From Voacanga thouarsii (lineage: Eukaryota > Streptophyta > Magnoliopsida > Gentianales > Apocynaceae), in assembly GCA_026120185.1 (NCBI GenBank), contig JANUWF010001190.1, positions 1,116,001 to 1,180,000 of the forward strand: a stretch of 64,000 nt of DNA. The letters run 5' to 3'. The notes beneath the pieces were generated by a model. It saw only the letters and a program-made list of their open reading frames with translations. It had not been told where the DNA came from and did no database searches. Shown here piece by piece: positions 49,844-63,100 of the stretch (the stretch's first letter is position 1; the number at the start of each line of letters is the position of its first letter). A program made the position numbers and the translations under genes.

Positions 49844-50282
49844 CTTCCTCTGTCCACAAACAATTGGTTTAATTATAAAAATTATATATATTAAAAAAAT
49901 ATGAAATTTTATAATAAAAATGATTAAAATGTCCATTATACCCTTTGAAGTATTTTTATTATTTTTTTCATCTCATTAATTTGAATCCCAGAACTCCTTT
50001 AAGTATATTACTCTAATAATTACATAATTTTCTCTTTTCTCACCTATATCCTTTGTCCCCCTCTTCTCACTTTTGACTAGTTTTATAGGATAACGTAATT
50101 TCATTATTAGTTAAAATAACTTTAATATGGATAATTATAATATTAATTAATTAATAAAAAATTATGCTAATGGTAAAATTGAAAAAAATAATAATTAAAT
50201 ACAATTTACGTTTAGAAAGTGGACAGTTATTTTTGAACAAATCAAAAAGAAAATTAGGCCAGTTATTTGTGAATGAAGGGAG
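49844..50282. mobile_element. Stowaway-like MITE with TA target duplication
   Basis: The left end CTTCCTCTGTCCACAAACAA and right end TTATTTGTGAATGAAGGGAG are inverted. TA lies at 49842-49843 and 50283-50284. The paralogous spacer 1 site (33839-33850, CATAGTATCATTTGG) is a clean empty site with one TA. Confidence 0.85.
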
Positions 50283-51650
50283 TATCATTTGGTTGGAATA
50301 TAATAGGAAAGTAAAGTAAATCAAGATAGTTACCATTCTTTTTTTTTTCTTTTTTAAGTTTACCATTCCCCATTTACATCAACATTTTTTCTCCTCCCAA
50401 ATAAGAGGGGCTTAGAAGGGAGAGAGTAATTAGAAAAACTAAATTACACATTTGACCTTATCTTAACTTTAAAAATTAAATAAAGTAGATAATAAAAGAA
50501 AAATATGTAAAATAATTTAATATTTCTCTTTATTCTTCTTCCTCTTTCCCTTCTTATTTAAAAAAATATATAGATATAAAAAATAAATTCTTCCCGCATA
50601 TTAAGTATTTATTCATTTTTCTGTTTCTGTCTCTTTATGCGAACTAAACATTGTGTTAAATAATCTAATCAGGATTATTAACCATTTAACTCACTTGGAT
50701 TAAACAAAATATATTAAGTGGGAATGGATTGATTTGAGATAAGTTTTGTAAAAAAATTATTAAATATATGAAATTAGGTGGGTTCAAAGAGAGAAAGTAT
50801 GATGAATTGTAAGTAGATAATAGTTTTTGAAAAACAAAAATTATATAAAATAATAATATATTTAAATTAAAATGAAAAATTAATTTGGAATAAGAATAAA
50901 AAATCGTGCCCAAATATAACCACAACAATTTGAGGAATATTTAGTAATTTACTTAGCCAAATGATTTTTCCTAACATTTTTTTAGATTGTATCAATTACC
51001 ATGAATACTAAGAAAAATTGTTTTATTCTTTCAAAAAAAAAAAAATTTTTCAAGAAAGAAAACAATAATCAGCTTTAACATAATTTTATGTAAGCATTGC
51101 TATTGAACTTACCCTATATTTTGTTAAGACGAAAAGTAAAAGTATTTAAGGAGAGAACATAAATGTAGAAATAAATGAGTAAAACCTCATGTAGAAGTAA
51201 ATATGAATTTTTATTCATAATTTACTCGAAAATTTTTAGAAAATTTTCATAAGCAAATAATACAACATTTCGATCTATATCCCAGTCCAAAATTTAACGC
51301 CAAATGATACAATTGTGTTCCACAAAAAAATAAAAATAAATAAATAACAAATCTGTATCCCCAATAATTTTGAATACATAGAAGAAATATTTTTGAAACT
51401 TGCCCTAATGTATAACATGGGCGAAAATCGTAAATTGAAAAAAAAAAAAACGATTTCTTCCCCAGAGTAAAAGAGAGAGTGTTTCTTTTTAAGTGGTTTT
51501 TTAAAAATTTCTTATTAATTTCAAGTTAAATTAGTACTTTTGTTAAAATATGTCGATAGCATTACTTTGTTAGGTTAATAATTGGTATGCTAAATTATGT
51601 TTTTTTAGTTTCTCTAATAAATTCCTGTAAATATTGTTTTTAAAATTATT

Positions 51651-53641
51651 TTACATGCGAAAATTCCTGTATGGCCGCATGTATACCCGACCACGACGGC
51701 CGCCGCGACCGCGGCTTCGAACCATGCCTTTCACTTTCTCGACCTTAGCTTCTCCATTTTCTTTTGTCTTCAAGTCAACAAGATCCTTAACCAACCCTTT
51801 GAAAGCATCCTCATCGAGCTCGAGCAACTTCTCAGTCACTTCGGCCGGAATCAACTCATTGATCTGAACCAATTCCCCAGCTGTCACCTCTTTTTCACCA
51901 TCATTTTGCTCTGCATTTCCCTGTTTCTCAACTGGCTCTGTTTCCACTTTCTTGGCCTCTGCTTCTTCACTTTCCTTTCTCTTCAATTCATGGAGGAACT
52001 CCATCAGCCCTTTAAGTGAAGCCTCAGGCTCATTTTGCTTCAGCAACTGCTCGGCAACTTCGGCCGGTGTGATCTTTGTGGTTTCGATCAATTCTTCAAC
52101 ATCTTTGAACAGGGAATGGTCCTTGAGGCCAAGGTAATTAGCAGCAAGAAGTCTGAATCCACAAGGGGTGCAGTACGACATGTGAATGTGCACATCCATC
52201 CGACCAGGGCGGAGCAATGCAGGGTCTAGCTTTTCTTTGTGGTTTGTAGTGAAGATGATGATCCTCTCGTCTCCACAGCTCGACCAAAGCCCATCTATGA
52301 AATTGAGAAAACCAGACAATGTCACCTGCAAGAACATCCAATCAAGCAAATTTCACAAGTTAGTTTATGTAAGTAGCAGAGTAAGAAATCATGTCATCTA
52401 TTAATATCATATAATATAATGACTATTCTAACCGTTGTTAGATAAAAATGTTTTGACCATCAGACAGAGGTGGTTGGTAGATTTTGCAATGATGACAATC
52501 GTTTTTAAAAAAAATTCCCTGGTAAAAATCTCGGGAAAGAATTCTAATTTGTCACATTTTTACCATAAGAGCTGAAGAAATGCAGATCATAAAACAACAA
52601 TAAACTGCTTGAGAAATTTCAAGGCAGTGATGGACATACCCTGTTTTGTTCTTGATAAAGCTCCATTTGAGGTTCTGAAGCGGCTGCTTTTTTCAATCTG
52701 TCATGGAGTTCAATGGTGCAGTCAATGTCCTCCACTACCAGTATAGACTTGTTGGCCGTGGCCACTAACAACTGCCTCAAATCCAAATTACTCCTCACCT
52801 CAGTCAACTCCAAGTCATATATATCAAAATTCAAGAAATTGGCCATGGCTGCAATCAGACTGGATTTACCAGTCCCTGGAGGGCCATATAACAAATACCC
52901 TCTCTTCCATGCCTTCCCAACTTGCCTGTAATATTCTCTTCTCTGCACAAACCTCTCCAGATCCTTCAGGATCATATCCTTTTGGTCTGAGTCCATGGCT
53001 AAAGTATCAAAAGTTGCCGGATGATCAAGGTTAACGGATGTCCATGCGTTATGATAATCGACGGTATGAAGCTTCACTGTTTTTTTCTCATGTTTCTTCA
53101 ATTTTGCTTCTTGCATGATGTATGGCAAGTAAGAATCGATTACCATATCCTTGTTTTTCTTGTGAAACGAAAGTTCAAAGGACCTTACCTCGGATCTCAA
53201 AGTAGAGTTCATATCCCGAGGATTATAGAAATTTGTATTTGATGCTACCTTGTCAACAACCCAAACCCACTTCAATGTCACGCCATTGTACACATCTGTT
53301 ATCTCTTGACCCTTCTCCACGGCGATGTTGAAGTTCTTTTCCTTTTCGGGTTTGCTGATTTTGAGTCGACGAGTGGCAGGGGTGATTTTGGGGCCTAGAT
53401 AGCACTCAGCAGCCTCGTATATTTCATTGCTAACGAGGCCATCAAATTCATCAATCACCATGGTCATCTCATTGGAGAATCTATCGAAGAACTGCCTAAC
53501 GCCAAAGAAGAGATAATCTTGAATCTCTTCTGGCATATAATCCCGGAGTACAGAGCGGACAACCATGGCTGTCGCAGCAACAGAGGCAACGCTGGACAAA
53601 ATGGTCTTGGCTGTGGTCAATTTGGATGATTCACCTGCCAT
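51651..53641 (-). CDS. BCS1-like AAA-ATPase, tandem copy C
   Basis: Join 53641-52640 and 52325-51651, phase 0, 558 aa. The start MAGESSKL at 53641 aligns with copies A and B. An in-frame ATG at 53776 is upstream, but its 45 extra codons have no counterpart in the domain. Walker A GPPGTGKSS, Walker B ILVVEDID, IIIFTTN and RPGRMD are all present. Relative to A and B, six codons (ERMYDx) are missing just before NNAW/HNAW. The RG-rich basic tail is retained (VRSRGRGGRRGRVYMRPYR, then NFRM). It is somewhat more divergent in the N-terminal half than A and B are from each other. The frame is intact. Confidence 0.93.
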
Positions 53642-54526
53642 ATTTGTGACGTGGGGAAACAAAAATTTTGTCAGGGGATGGCAATGGAGATTGGAGAAGG
53701 TCTGGGAAATTGGCAATTTATGTTGGTTGGGTCTGATCTTTGAAGAAGTTGGCAAAATGGAATTTGCAGAGAGCAATTTATAGCTGCAAATTCTCTTTTA
53801 AAGGAGTACTCTTTGCAGTTTCCAAGCCATTTCTTTACCATTTAAATAATGAGTTGACTTGATAGTTGTATTTCGAAACATTTTTAATCATACTATAAAA
53901 CTAATAATACTTGGTTTCCAAGAATTGACAAGTCCAACAACAATTTCCACAATGGGAGCTGCTGACCATGACCATGATCTTAGACTATTCTTGAAGGGTC
54001 GGGCTTCATCTAGAAAAATAAATTAATCTCCGTCCTTATTTATCTGTCATAATTAAAAAATTTTAATCTCTCTTTTCATCTATCACATTAAAAAAATTTA
54101 GGTGTCATTAATATTAATTTTACTAATATATTCTTATATTAAATAGTTCTGAAAAATGAAAGTGTAATAATTTACTATACTCTTGTATTAAATAATTTTA
54201 AAAAATGAGAATGTAATAATCTTAGAGAGAGTTGTGCAAATAAAGTCAGAAAAATAGTTATGGAGAATATTAAATTAAAAGATACTTTTGAAATATATAA
54301 ACAAAGTTGTATGAATTTAAGAGATTAATTAATTTTTTAAAAATTGTGACAGATAAATAGGTACAAGTGTCTTTTTCAATCTGACTCAATCAAACCATAA
54401 CGTGACATTTATGATTTAACTAGAAATAAGTTATTTAATTCAATCTGCCAATATTAAACAAAATTGCTATTTCATAATTACATGTGTGGTTCACAATTTA
54501 AGAGATGTATGTATGAAACAGATGTC
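53642..54526. promoter_or_regulatory. 5' flank of AAA-ATPase copy C, with a MITE-like insertion
   Basis: Only parts near 53925-54030 resemble the copy A flank (GACAAGTCCA, GGGAGCTGCTGACC, CTTCATCTAG). A MITE-like block at about 54030-54366 has inverted ends CCGTCCTTATTTATCTGTCA and TGTGACAGATAAATAGGTAC. I found no distinct TATA box. Confidence 0.5.
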
Positions 54527-55448
54527 GAGTAGACAATTCAGTTTGCAACTTATGAAGCGTCTTTTTCTATTCTATTCCCTTTCAAAGTATTTATGGTAGC
54601 ATTCTAAATGGTAATTTCGAGTTGACAGTTTTTCAACCTAGAAAGTGGAAGATTAGGTTAAGGAACTGTTGAATTCGGAAAATTCTTTCCCTTTCCCAAG
54701 TGAGACTAAGAGAGAATTTCTAAATTATGATGTGGTGTTGATAGAACAAGTGTAGAAATATAGAAATCAATTGCGTGCAAGAGAGGATTCTCAACAGTGG
54801 ACTGTACTCTCTACTCATATCGCTATAACAGTTAAGAAATATTGGAATGTTGGTTTTAGTCGACATTGGAGGAGAAGAACCCTTTATCTTCCCCGGTGTT
54901 GGCAGGCTCCTCCATCCCCCTATATCAAAGTCAATTTTGACACTACTTTTCAATATGGGATTACGATTTCTGCCTATGTCTCTAGGGATCACTTGGGTCA
55001 ACTTCTTTGGGTTTGGACTAGGAAAGAATTTGCAGGTGATGCTTTTGCTGGTGAAGCTCTTGTTGCCCATAATGCTGTATTGATCCAGATGTCGCTAACA
55101 TCTCTAAAGTTATCTTTGAAGGTGACTCTCTTAATGTCGTAAGGGTAATAGCTAGTGTTTACTCAGTAAAGGAATGACTTGGTAAAGGATCGATAGATGC
55201 TGTGAAATCTATGCTCAGTGAAAGAAATCTTTGGAAGTATGTTTATGTCCCTTGGTTTGAGAATGTTTATGCTCATGAAATTGCTAAATAGGCAAAACTT
55301 CACAATTATTTCGATTATATACCCCCATTCCTCGTTCCCCTGCCATTTTATGTGATAGTACTGTATTATCTGAGGAGATGGTTGCTTCCTCTTCTACTTC
55401 TTCTGAAATATAGGGTTAACTTTTTATCTAGCAAAAAAAAAAAAAAAT
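54527..55448 (+). mobile_element. 5'-truncated LINE with 17-bp target duplication
   Basis: TGTATGAAACAGATGTC occurs at 54510-54526 and 55449-55465 and brackets the insert, which ends in an A-tail (about 55433-55447). The plus-strand frame from 54771 has an RNase H-like part (YIKVNFDTTFQ, then ISAYVSRDHLGQLLWVW, GEALVAHNAVL), as at the 3' end of plant LINE ORF2. Stops and shifts follow. It is a typical truncated copy. Confidence 0.88.
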
Positions 55449-55465
55449 TGTATGAAACAGATGTC

Positions 55466-56236
55466 TTTGCCTTTTTTACCCCCTCATATTTTTCCCTCTT
55501 TATCTATTTGGCTTTTTAAGTTAGAGGGAGAGCCTTGAAATGTTTTTAAGAGTTTGAGTTCAGTTCAGATCCATTTATAAGGATGTACTTGGTTAGAAAT
55601 ATTTTATATATATTTTTTAAAAGAATTTATAAACTCAATTTTTAAAATATTTTTATAATTTTCAATAAAAGTAATTTAATTTTTTCTTTTAAAATTTAAT
55701 AGATGTTAAAACTTGCTTAATATGAGCAAATTCTTCGAGTACGTTATATGCAACAACTTTGATAAGCTATCTTTGTAAAATCATACTTCTTCCTTTTGAA
55801 TTTTAATATTACATATTGATTTTGCATAAATATTTAGTTAAATATTTAACTATATGAGTTATCATCTTATTGTTATTCATTGAAAAAGTTAATAAAGTTT
55901 GTATTTTATAATAAATAAGATTAATTATAAAAATTTAAATGTAAACATTCAATTTTAACAAAGTATATTACTTAAAGACAGAGATACAAGGGCAAAAAAT
56001 GAAAAAAAAAAATATTTGTCTTTTTTAGCATGAATCTTGGGATGCCATATCATAGGTATATTACAATCTTACGATGCTTTCAACGTCGATCCTAATCCAT
56101 CCAAAACCATCCTCATTTATTTATGCAAATCTTTCGTTCATTTCAATGAAACCTCAACTTCTCTGTGATGGTTTTGTGCCTTACTCGACATTTCTAATCC
56201 TGATTCCAAACAGGTTTGAGTCAACGGTAGCTCAAG
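55466..56236. other. intergenic region and presumed promoter of the P450 gene
   Basis: AT-rich. No gene is visible. The ORF at 56074-56256 overlaps the P450 start in another frame and is probably 5' UTR. Confidence 0.5.
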
Positions 56237-59200
56237 ATGATGCTCATTTCAGCTGAAAATCTTCTCATCCTTCTTGGGAGCAACTATGATATCATTTTGG
56301 CTTCATTACTTGCCATAGGAGTTGCATATTTCCTTTACAAAGGAACTACAAGAAGAAAATCAGGTATCCCCGGCAACCTGGGAATTCCTTTCCTTGGAGA
56401 GACCCTCTCTTTTCTATCAGCCACCAACAGCAGTAAAGGTTGCTATGATTTTGTTAGGCTCCGACGATTGTGGTAAGTTCATCCATTAGATTTTAACCTT
56501 TTTCATCCAACTTGTGTTACGTAGTAAAAGACTAATAGGTTTGTATCAGTTTTTTTAACCCCAAGGTAATGTGATTCCTGTCATCCAAGTACAGTTCTTG
56601 CCCATGAGAACATTGATATCCTATTATTTGCAAGTATACATGAATCCCAAACGTTCATGATCATTTGAAGTATATACCTGCAGCTAAGTAGATAAATGGA
56701 GTTAAAACTGATCCAGCTTCTGATATAATAGGTATGGAAAATGGTTCAGAACAAGGATTTTTGGCAAGATCCATGTGTTTGTCCCCACTGTTGAGGGTGC
56801 AAGAACAATTTTTGCCAATGATTTTGCACTGTTCAACAAGGGATATGTCAAATCAATGGCGGATGCAGTAGGAAAGAAGAGCTTGCTGGTTGTACCCCAA
56901 GAGAGTCACAAAAGAATCAGGCGTCTCTTGTCTGATCCTTTCTCTATGAATTCTCTTTCAAAGTTTATTCAGAAAATTGACAAGATGCTCACTGAGAGGC
57001 TCAAGAAATTGGAAAAAGATGGTAAAAGTTTCGCGGTACTGGACTTCAATATGAAGGTATGATGCAAATCCATTGCTTGCATAAATGCATTCCTCCTTGT
57101 ACCAAAGGGATCATCCATAGACCATTTCTGAGTGGTGGATGGATGAAAAGAACAGAAGAAAACCGACACATGCACGACAACCACCACCCCTCCCGCCCCC
57201 CCAAAAAAAGTATAAAAGCATAGAAAAGAACTTTATCCATCCGTTCTTCATTTTTTATATTCACTGTCATTGAACAGCATAGATGGTCAAAAAATTCAGG
57301 AAGTTTCCTTTCTTTTCCCAAAACAGTCTCATTTGATCAAGCCTAGCTTCCAGCAAACTGACTGCATGATTAGCTGGATGCCAAACATGTATAGTCATTC
57401 TTCATACTCCAACAATCTTAATTTGTTAAGGATCGAAACACTTCGATGTCTCTTTGTACTTGATGATTGATTGGAATACTCTCATATAACATTGAAATGA
57501 AGGGATTGGATAAAACCACGAGCATTCAAGATTCTGAAAAAATACCACTAATGGTTTCAAAATTCAGGAATTAACCTGTCTACTTAACTGTCTGATGCAG
57601 ATGACGTTTGACGCAGTGTGTGACATGTTGATGAGTGTCACAGATGCTTCCTTGCTTGAACAAATTGAAAAAGACTGCACTGCTGTTTCTGATGCCATGT
57701 TATCCTTTCCTGTCATGATCCGCGGCACTAGATACTACAAAGGCATCAAGGTAAGCTAACGCATACTGCAAAGCAGAATAGATATGACAATGCCTAGAGG
57801 GAACCATGGAAATTAGACCAATACAGAAAAACTTAAGTTATGCTCTTGCGAGGATAAAAGTGAACACAAGATATGATTACTGCTTTAAAAGCTACAAGAG
57901 AAGGAAAATGCAGAAGTAAAGATATAGAAACCATCGTATTTACGTTCCAAGTATTCAGAACTAAGAAATGCAATTTAAACAGGCACGGAATAGACTTATG
58001 GAAATATTCAAAGAGATGATTTCCAGGAGAAGAAATGGGGAGGAAAAGCCTGATGACTTCCTGCAAACCATGATGCAGAGAGATTCACATCCAGCTAATG
58101 AGAAACTCGATGATGAAGAGATTATGGACAATCTATTGACACTGATAATTGCTGGCCAAACCACAACAGCAGCTGCAATGATGTGGAGTGTCAAGTTCTT
58201 GAATGACCACAGAGAAGTCCAGGATAGGCTGAGGGTGAGATTTCATGCTACTTAGTTAGCTTAAATGTCCTATTGATTTAGATCCTATGCTTCATTCTTT
58301 ATCAATCTTAGATCATCTTTAAACTCGTATTTGCTATTTTGTTAAAACCATTGATGCAAAATCTGAATACTGCTTTATGAATACTCTACTGTCCTCCATC
58401 CATTATATCCTACATCCCAACTCCATTGTCAAAACAATTTCTGGCCATAATGGATCATTCGCTTACTCAATTGACCATATTTCTCCCCTTGAAAACTCAC
58501 CATCCCCAAAATGAAACCTCACCCCCTTCCCCCTGACCTTTGAAGTCAGTTATAATGATACACAATGCCCTTTCATCCAATGGATTGCAGGAAGAACAAC
58601 TGTCAATACTCAGAAACAAGCCAGAGGGAACACTTCTTACACTTGAAGATTTCAACAGCATGTCATATGCCTCAAAGGTCAGAGAAATTAACCCAAATCT
58701 ATATAATGTGACTGGTTTCAGCAAGTCCTTCTAAAACTACAAGCACTTTAACTCTGATGTGAAATGAAATCTGTAATGTGGTTGGCCAGATGACTTCAAA
58801 TGTTTCAATTTCATTAAGTTTAGGTTGTGAAGGAGACACTCAGAATGTCAAACGTCTTATTATGGTTTCCTCGGGTTGCACTTGACAACTGCACAATTGA
58901 CGGTATGCTCATCCTATTTTAAAGGACAAATAAGACTACATTGATGCTTTGCAAATTGCTGGTGCATGAAATCTTCATCTCACAGTTCCCAACACCCCCC
59001 CCCCCCCCCCCGCCTCCCCCACTGGGGCAGAAAAATGGAAAAGTAGCATTGTTGCAATTCTAATAACCAAATGTGGAGATAATGATAACAGAAGTTCATA
59101 ACAGTTTGTTCCGGTTACATAAATTTTTCTGCATACATCTCTATGGGGTTGTGGCAGGTATTGAAATAAAGAAAGGGTGGCATGTCAATATTGATGCAAC

Positions 59201-59656
59201 CTGTATACATTATGACCCAGACACATATAGAGACCCCATGCTCTTCAACCCTTCAAGATTTGATGTAAGTTTTTTTCTCCTTCCTTATTTTTCCTATAAC
59301 CATCAAGCACATTATCACTAATTCAAAAGAAAATAACAAAAATGCTATGCATTCCTTTTGGATCAGGAAATGCGGAAGCCATATAGTTATATACCTTTTG
59401 GATCAGGACCGAGGACATGTTTGGGGATGAATTTGGCAAAAGTAACAATGCTGGTGTTCCTACATCGACTAACTGGTGGATACAAGTGAGCCAATCACCC
59501 TCTTTTCCTCTTGGACTTCGTCCCCGTTTGTCCCTAACCTTGCCTGCATGCCCAATGTGCAGGTGGACAGTTGATGATCTAGATCCAAGCCTAGAAAGAA
59601 AAGCACATATACCCAGATTGCAAAGTGGCTGTCCAATAACCTTGACAGCCTTATGA
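56237..59656 (+). CDS. cytochrome P450, CYP722-like (85 clan), nine exons
   Basis: Join 56237-56472, 56732-57056, 57601-57750, 57983-58234, 58591-58677, 58824-58902, 59158-59264, 59367-59485, 59563-59656; all GT-AG; 1449 nt, 482 aa. An N-terminal membrane anchor (about residues 8-34) is followed by the proline-rich hinge SGIPGNLGIPFLGE. The I-helix reads AGQTTTAAAM, the K-helix KETLR, then FNPSRF, and the heme loop FGSGPRTCLG with its Cys ligand. KKGWHVNIDATCIHYDP resembles the CYP722 family, close to CYP707A and CYP85 types that act on terpenoid-derived hormones; some CYP722 members work in strigolactone metabolism. The substrate is inference only. It is expected to act at the ER. ATG 56237 is the first in frame and gives the full anchor. 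It converges on the Tm-1-like gene. Confidence 0.9.
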
Positions 59657-60195
59657 ATGGGAACATCTAAATTCTTCGAAGCCTATTATAAATCAAAACA
59701 GGGATTAGAGATATGGGTAGAATCTCATTTTGACTGCGAAATGTCATCATCTTCTGCCTGTAAAGCAATTCTGCAGTTTCATTTTCCTTGTTAAGACAAG
59801 TTCCACTTATGGAGAAATTACATAAAGCTACAAATAGTATCCTGAAATTTATAGCTGAACTAAACCAAAAACATCTTTCTTGTTGAAATAAGAAATTCAT
59901 CAATCTTCTCAAAATATTCCATTAGAGCAAGAAACAGAACCTCCTGACAAGTATAATGAATTCCATAATGGTAAAAGGTTAGAATCCATGAACACCTGCA
60001 AATAATGCTGGTGGCATGGTCGATGAAAAAATTATTTTCTACTGTAAGTTACCATGTAAAATATCTATTTTAACTTCAAAATTTTATCCTTTTAACAAAC
60101 TACAAACAGTGATAGTGAACAAAGAGGCATTCACTGATATGCAAAAAGAAAAAGAAAATCTGGCTCAACAGAACACCAAAATCCATTTTGTTCTC
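59657..60195. other. intergenic region between convergent genes
   Basis: 540 bp between the stop of the P450 and the stop of the Tm-1-like gene, presumably both 3' UTRs. No further gene is seen. Confidence 0.6.
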
Positions 60196-63100
60196 TTATT
60201 TGATGGAAATACATTTGTATTGATGGACTATGGCTGTTATAGCTTGCTCCACTGGTAGTCTCTCCAGGCTTGATGCACCGTAGAATCCATGAACTCCTTT
60301 GGTTCTCTTTAGTACATATTCTGCATCCTCAGGGCCAAAAATAGGACCTGAAAGTTGTACAAATGGCATTTTATCTCAAAGACCAGGATAATGAACAAAA
60401 TACTCAAGATTTTCCCTTTTTTCTTCTCCTTTCCTTGTGACGCTATAAAGGATTTTTCAAAAGAACCAAGTCACTAGTGCAAGGAAAGAAATATAGATGC
60501 ACTTATCAATGCGAAATTGAATAAAAAAAAAAAAGCATTATTACATATGATTCTTGTAATGGGATTTTATTTATCATGTTGGAGATGAAGAAAGGCAAAT
60601 TTTCATCTTTCCTAAAATAACCCTAAACTATGTTTATGGTTTACATTCTATAAATGAAGCTAATGACCGTATAGCAATGGTACTCCAGACTCCAGTCACA
60701 ACATCTCGATACCAGCCTAATGTTGGCACCATTTTTTTCCCCCCCCCCCCCCTTTTTATTAAACCGTCTCACACTGTCATCATATAGCTATAAATATTAG
60801 TAATACTAGTCCCAAATGCTTAAACCCGTCAGCTGCAGCACTCTCTCCAAGTTATGTGCTTCATTACATCACTACATTTTCAGAAAGATTAGAGATTTCC
60901 TGATGGTACCTCCATGGCAGAGCACAATAGCATCACAACTGACACTATGAACAGCATCTGCAATAGCTTGCACATGCAATACACTTTCATCCAATGAAAG
61001 AGCTGTTTTTGCACCAATTGATCCTGATGTTGTTAGCCCCATATGCGCCACAACAATGTCAGCACCTGCTTTAGCCATTGCAACAGCTTCATTTTCATTG
61101 AAAGCATAAGGGGTTGTCAACAGACCCATTTGGTGAGCTTTTGCAATCATCTCCACCTCCAAGCTATACATAATAGGCAGTGTGTGTTTATACTCTACTT
61201 ATTTAAAGATGATATTTAAAAAGGAAAAAAAAAAGGTGTTACAAGAAAAATGCCAATAATTGAGGCATACCCATATCCCATTCCCGTCTCTTCTAGATTC
61301 TGTCTAAAGTTACCATCAAAGAGCCCAACAGTGGGAAAGTTTTGCACTCCAGAGAAACCTATGGACTCCAACTGCTTTAGGAAATAATCCATCCGGCGAA
61401 ATGGATCAGTTGCACATACACCAGCAAGAACTGGCACCTCTTTCACCACCTAAAGGTTTCACATAAGAATTGCTTGAGTACACTGTGACTGTCACCCTTG
61501 TAAACAATAGAGGCTGATATTTTAGCTAAAACTGAAATCTGATCATGCAGGCAGTTGTTTTATGTCTGAGGAAATTCCAAATGATTCCATTACTAATTGG
61601 TAAAGAGGCTTTCTAGCTAAAAGCATCCTCATACATTTCAATTGAATTTTGTTTGACTTGGCCCAAATATATAGAAGTGTAGTTGATCACTTGATATTTT
61701 ACCATCCTACACTTAATGAATTTTTTTGGGACCAATGTCCTATAATAGTTTCACATTCTTTTCTTTCTTAAGTGAGAATAATGCTGGAAATTTAAACTTG
61801 AAAATATCTTCATGTTGAATCAGACCTTATCTTGGAGCATCAGATTTGGGTAACAAATATATTCAATTTGGAATAAGGAAGTAATACTTACCGGCAACAC
61901 TTCACTTGCCATGTCAAGTACGACGGCATTTGCATCGGCAAAAGGTAATAATCCTGCCAATGAACCCCTTCCCGCCATCCTGAAGCGCCCCGAGTTATAC
62001 AAAACAATTAGATCCACACCACCAGCTTCTTCAAACTTTGCTGATATGCCAGTTCCCGCACCAGCCCCAATAAGTGGTTTACCCATCTTTATTTGATCTT
62101 TCAAATGCTGCAGAACTCCTTGAGTTCTCTGCAAAGTCTCTGTTTGGAGGAGATCAAATTTTCTTTTAAGCCCCTTGTCTAGATATTAAAGAAGAATAAA
62201 AATCCCCTGCTTATTACTAGCAATGAACTTGATACATCTACAACTTGGAATATCAAAGACCATTCTCTGCTGTATATGTCAACTCTAAGATCTACCCAAA
62301 ATACACAAAATGAACATACTTAACAGCAAGTCCAACTACCCCAGCTCCACCATCCAAGGAAAATGATTCCAGATTATATATTCAATCATAATTCCTTAGA
62401 AGAATAGTTTCTGGAAAACACTGATTCATAATACATATTCTCTCAGAAGTATGCTGAATGTTAAAGTAGTAAAGGTCAAAACGCTCATCTGTGCTAAGCT
62501 CATACTTTGTTATAGCAAGAAGCTATTTCAACTCAGTTGTGTAAATTAAGATTTAGACATGTGAATGGTGATAAGGAATGAATTTGAGAATAGAGCAAAA
62601 ATTAGCTGTATGCTTTTCAATAAACTTATCTTAAAGATGAAATCTAACGGAGGAACCAAATTGCCCAGAAGCCAGAAAACCTGGTCATAAGCATGGTTGC
62701 AGTAAGATGCAAGGATTAAAAATTCTCAAAATAGCAAGTCTTTCATGGAATGAAGTTGACGGATAATTTTCTCCTACAGTGACCAGAAGAATTGCAGTGG
62801 AATCAAGATGAACTAATTAATAAAATAAGACATTTAAGTCAGCCCTAATGAGAAGAAAAATCATAACCTGGCTTTGCATTTGGGAAATTTCTCAGGCTGT
62901 AAGAAAGGATTCCATCTGTTGGTCTGATCTCAGAAACGGATTCTTGTATGTCCTCCATAGATTCATAAACAGCTTGATGCTCACCATCATGCTTAGAATT
63001 TTTACAGATGTCTAAAAATGAGTCAACTAGAGCATTTGCAAACTCCTTATCGTTAATGTGATAAGGAAAAACCCTGACCTATTATCAGACATGGATGTCA

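Larger units (their letters stand above)
45046..51650. other. spacer 2 of the AAA-ATPase array, non-coding
   Basis: Paralogous to about 31040-34929, and interrupted by the hAT-like element with solo LTR, the SINE, the (ATT)n array and the MITE listed separately. I see no coding region. Short ORFs are low-complexity. Confidence 0.6.

Noticed and set aside
57168..57187. Short C-rich runs near 57190, 58997 and 60739 considered as quadruplex-forming elements
   Set aside because: They are single homopolymer-like C tracts without the four-tract arrangement, and they lie in introns or intron-like DNA.
59417..59656. Continuous plus-strand ORF at the P450 3' end
   Set aside because: It reads through intron 8 in another frame. 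The spliced exons 8 and 9 restore the heme-binding loop and the normal C-terminus.
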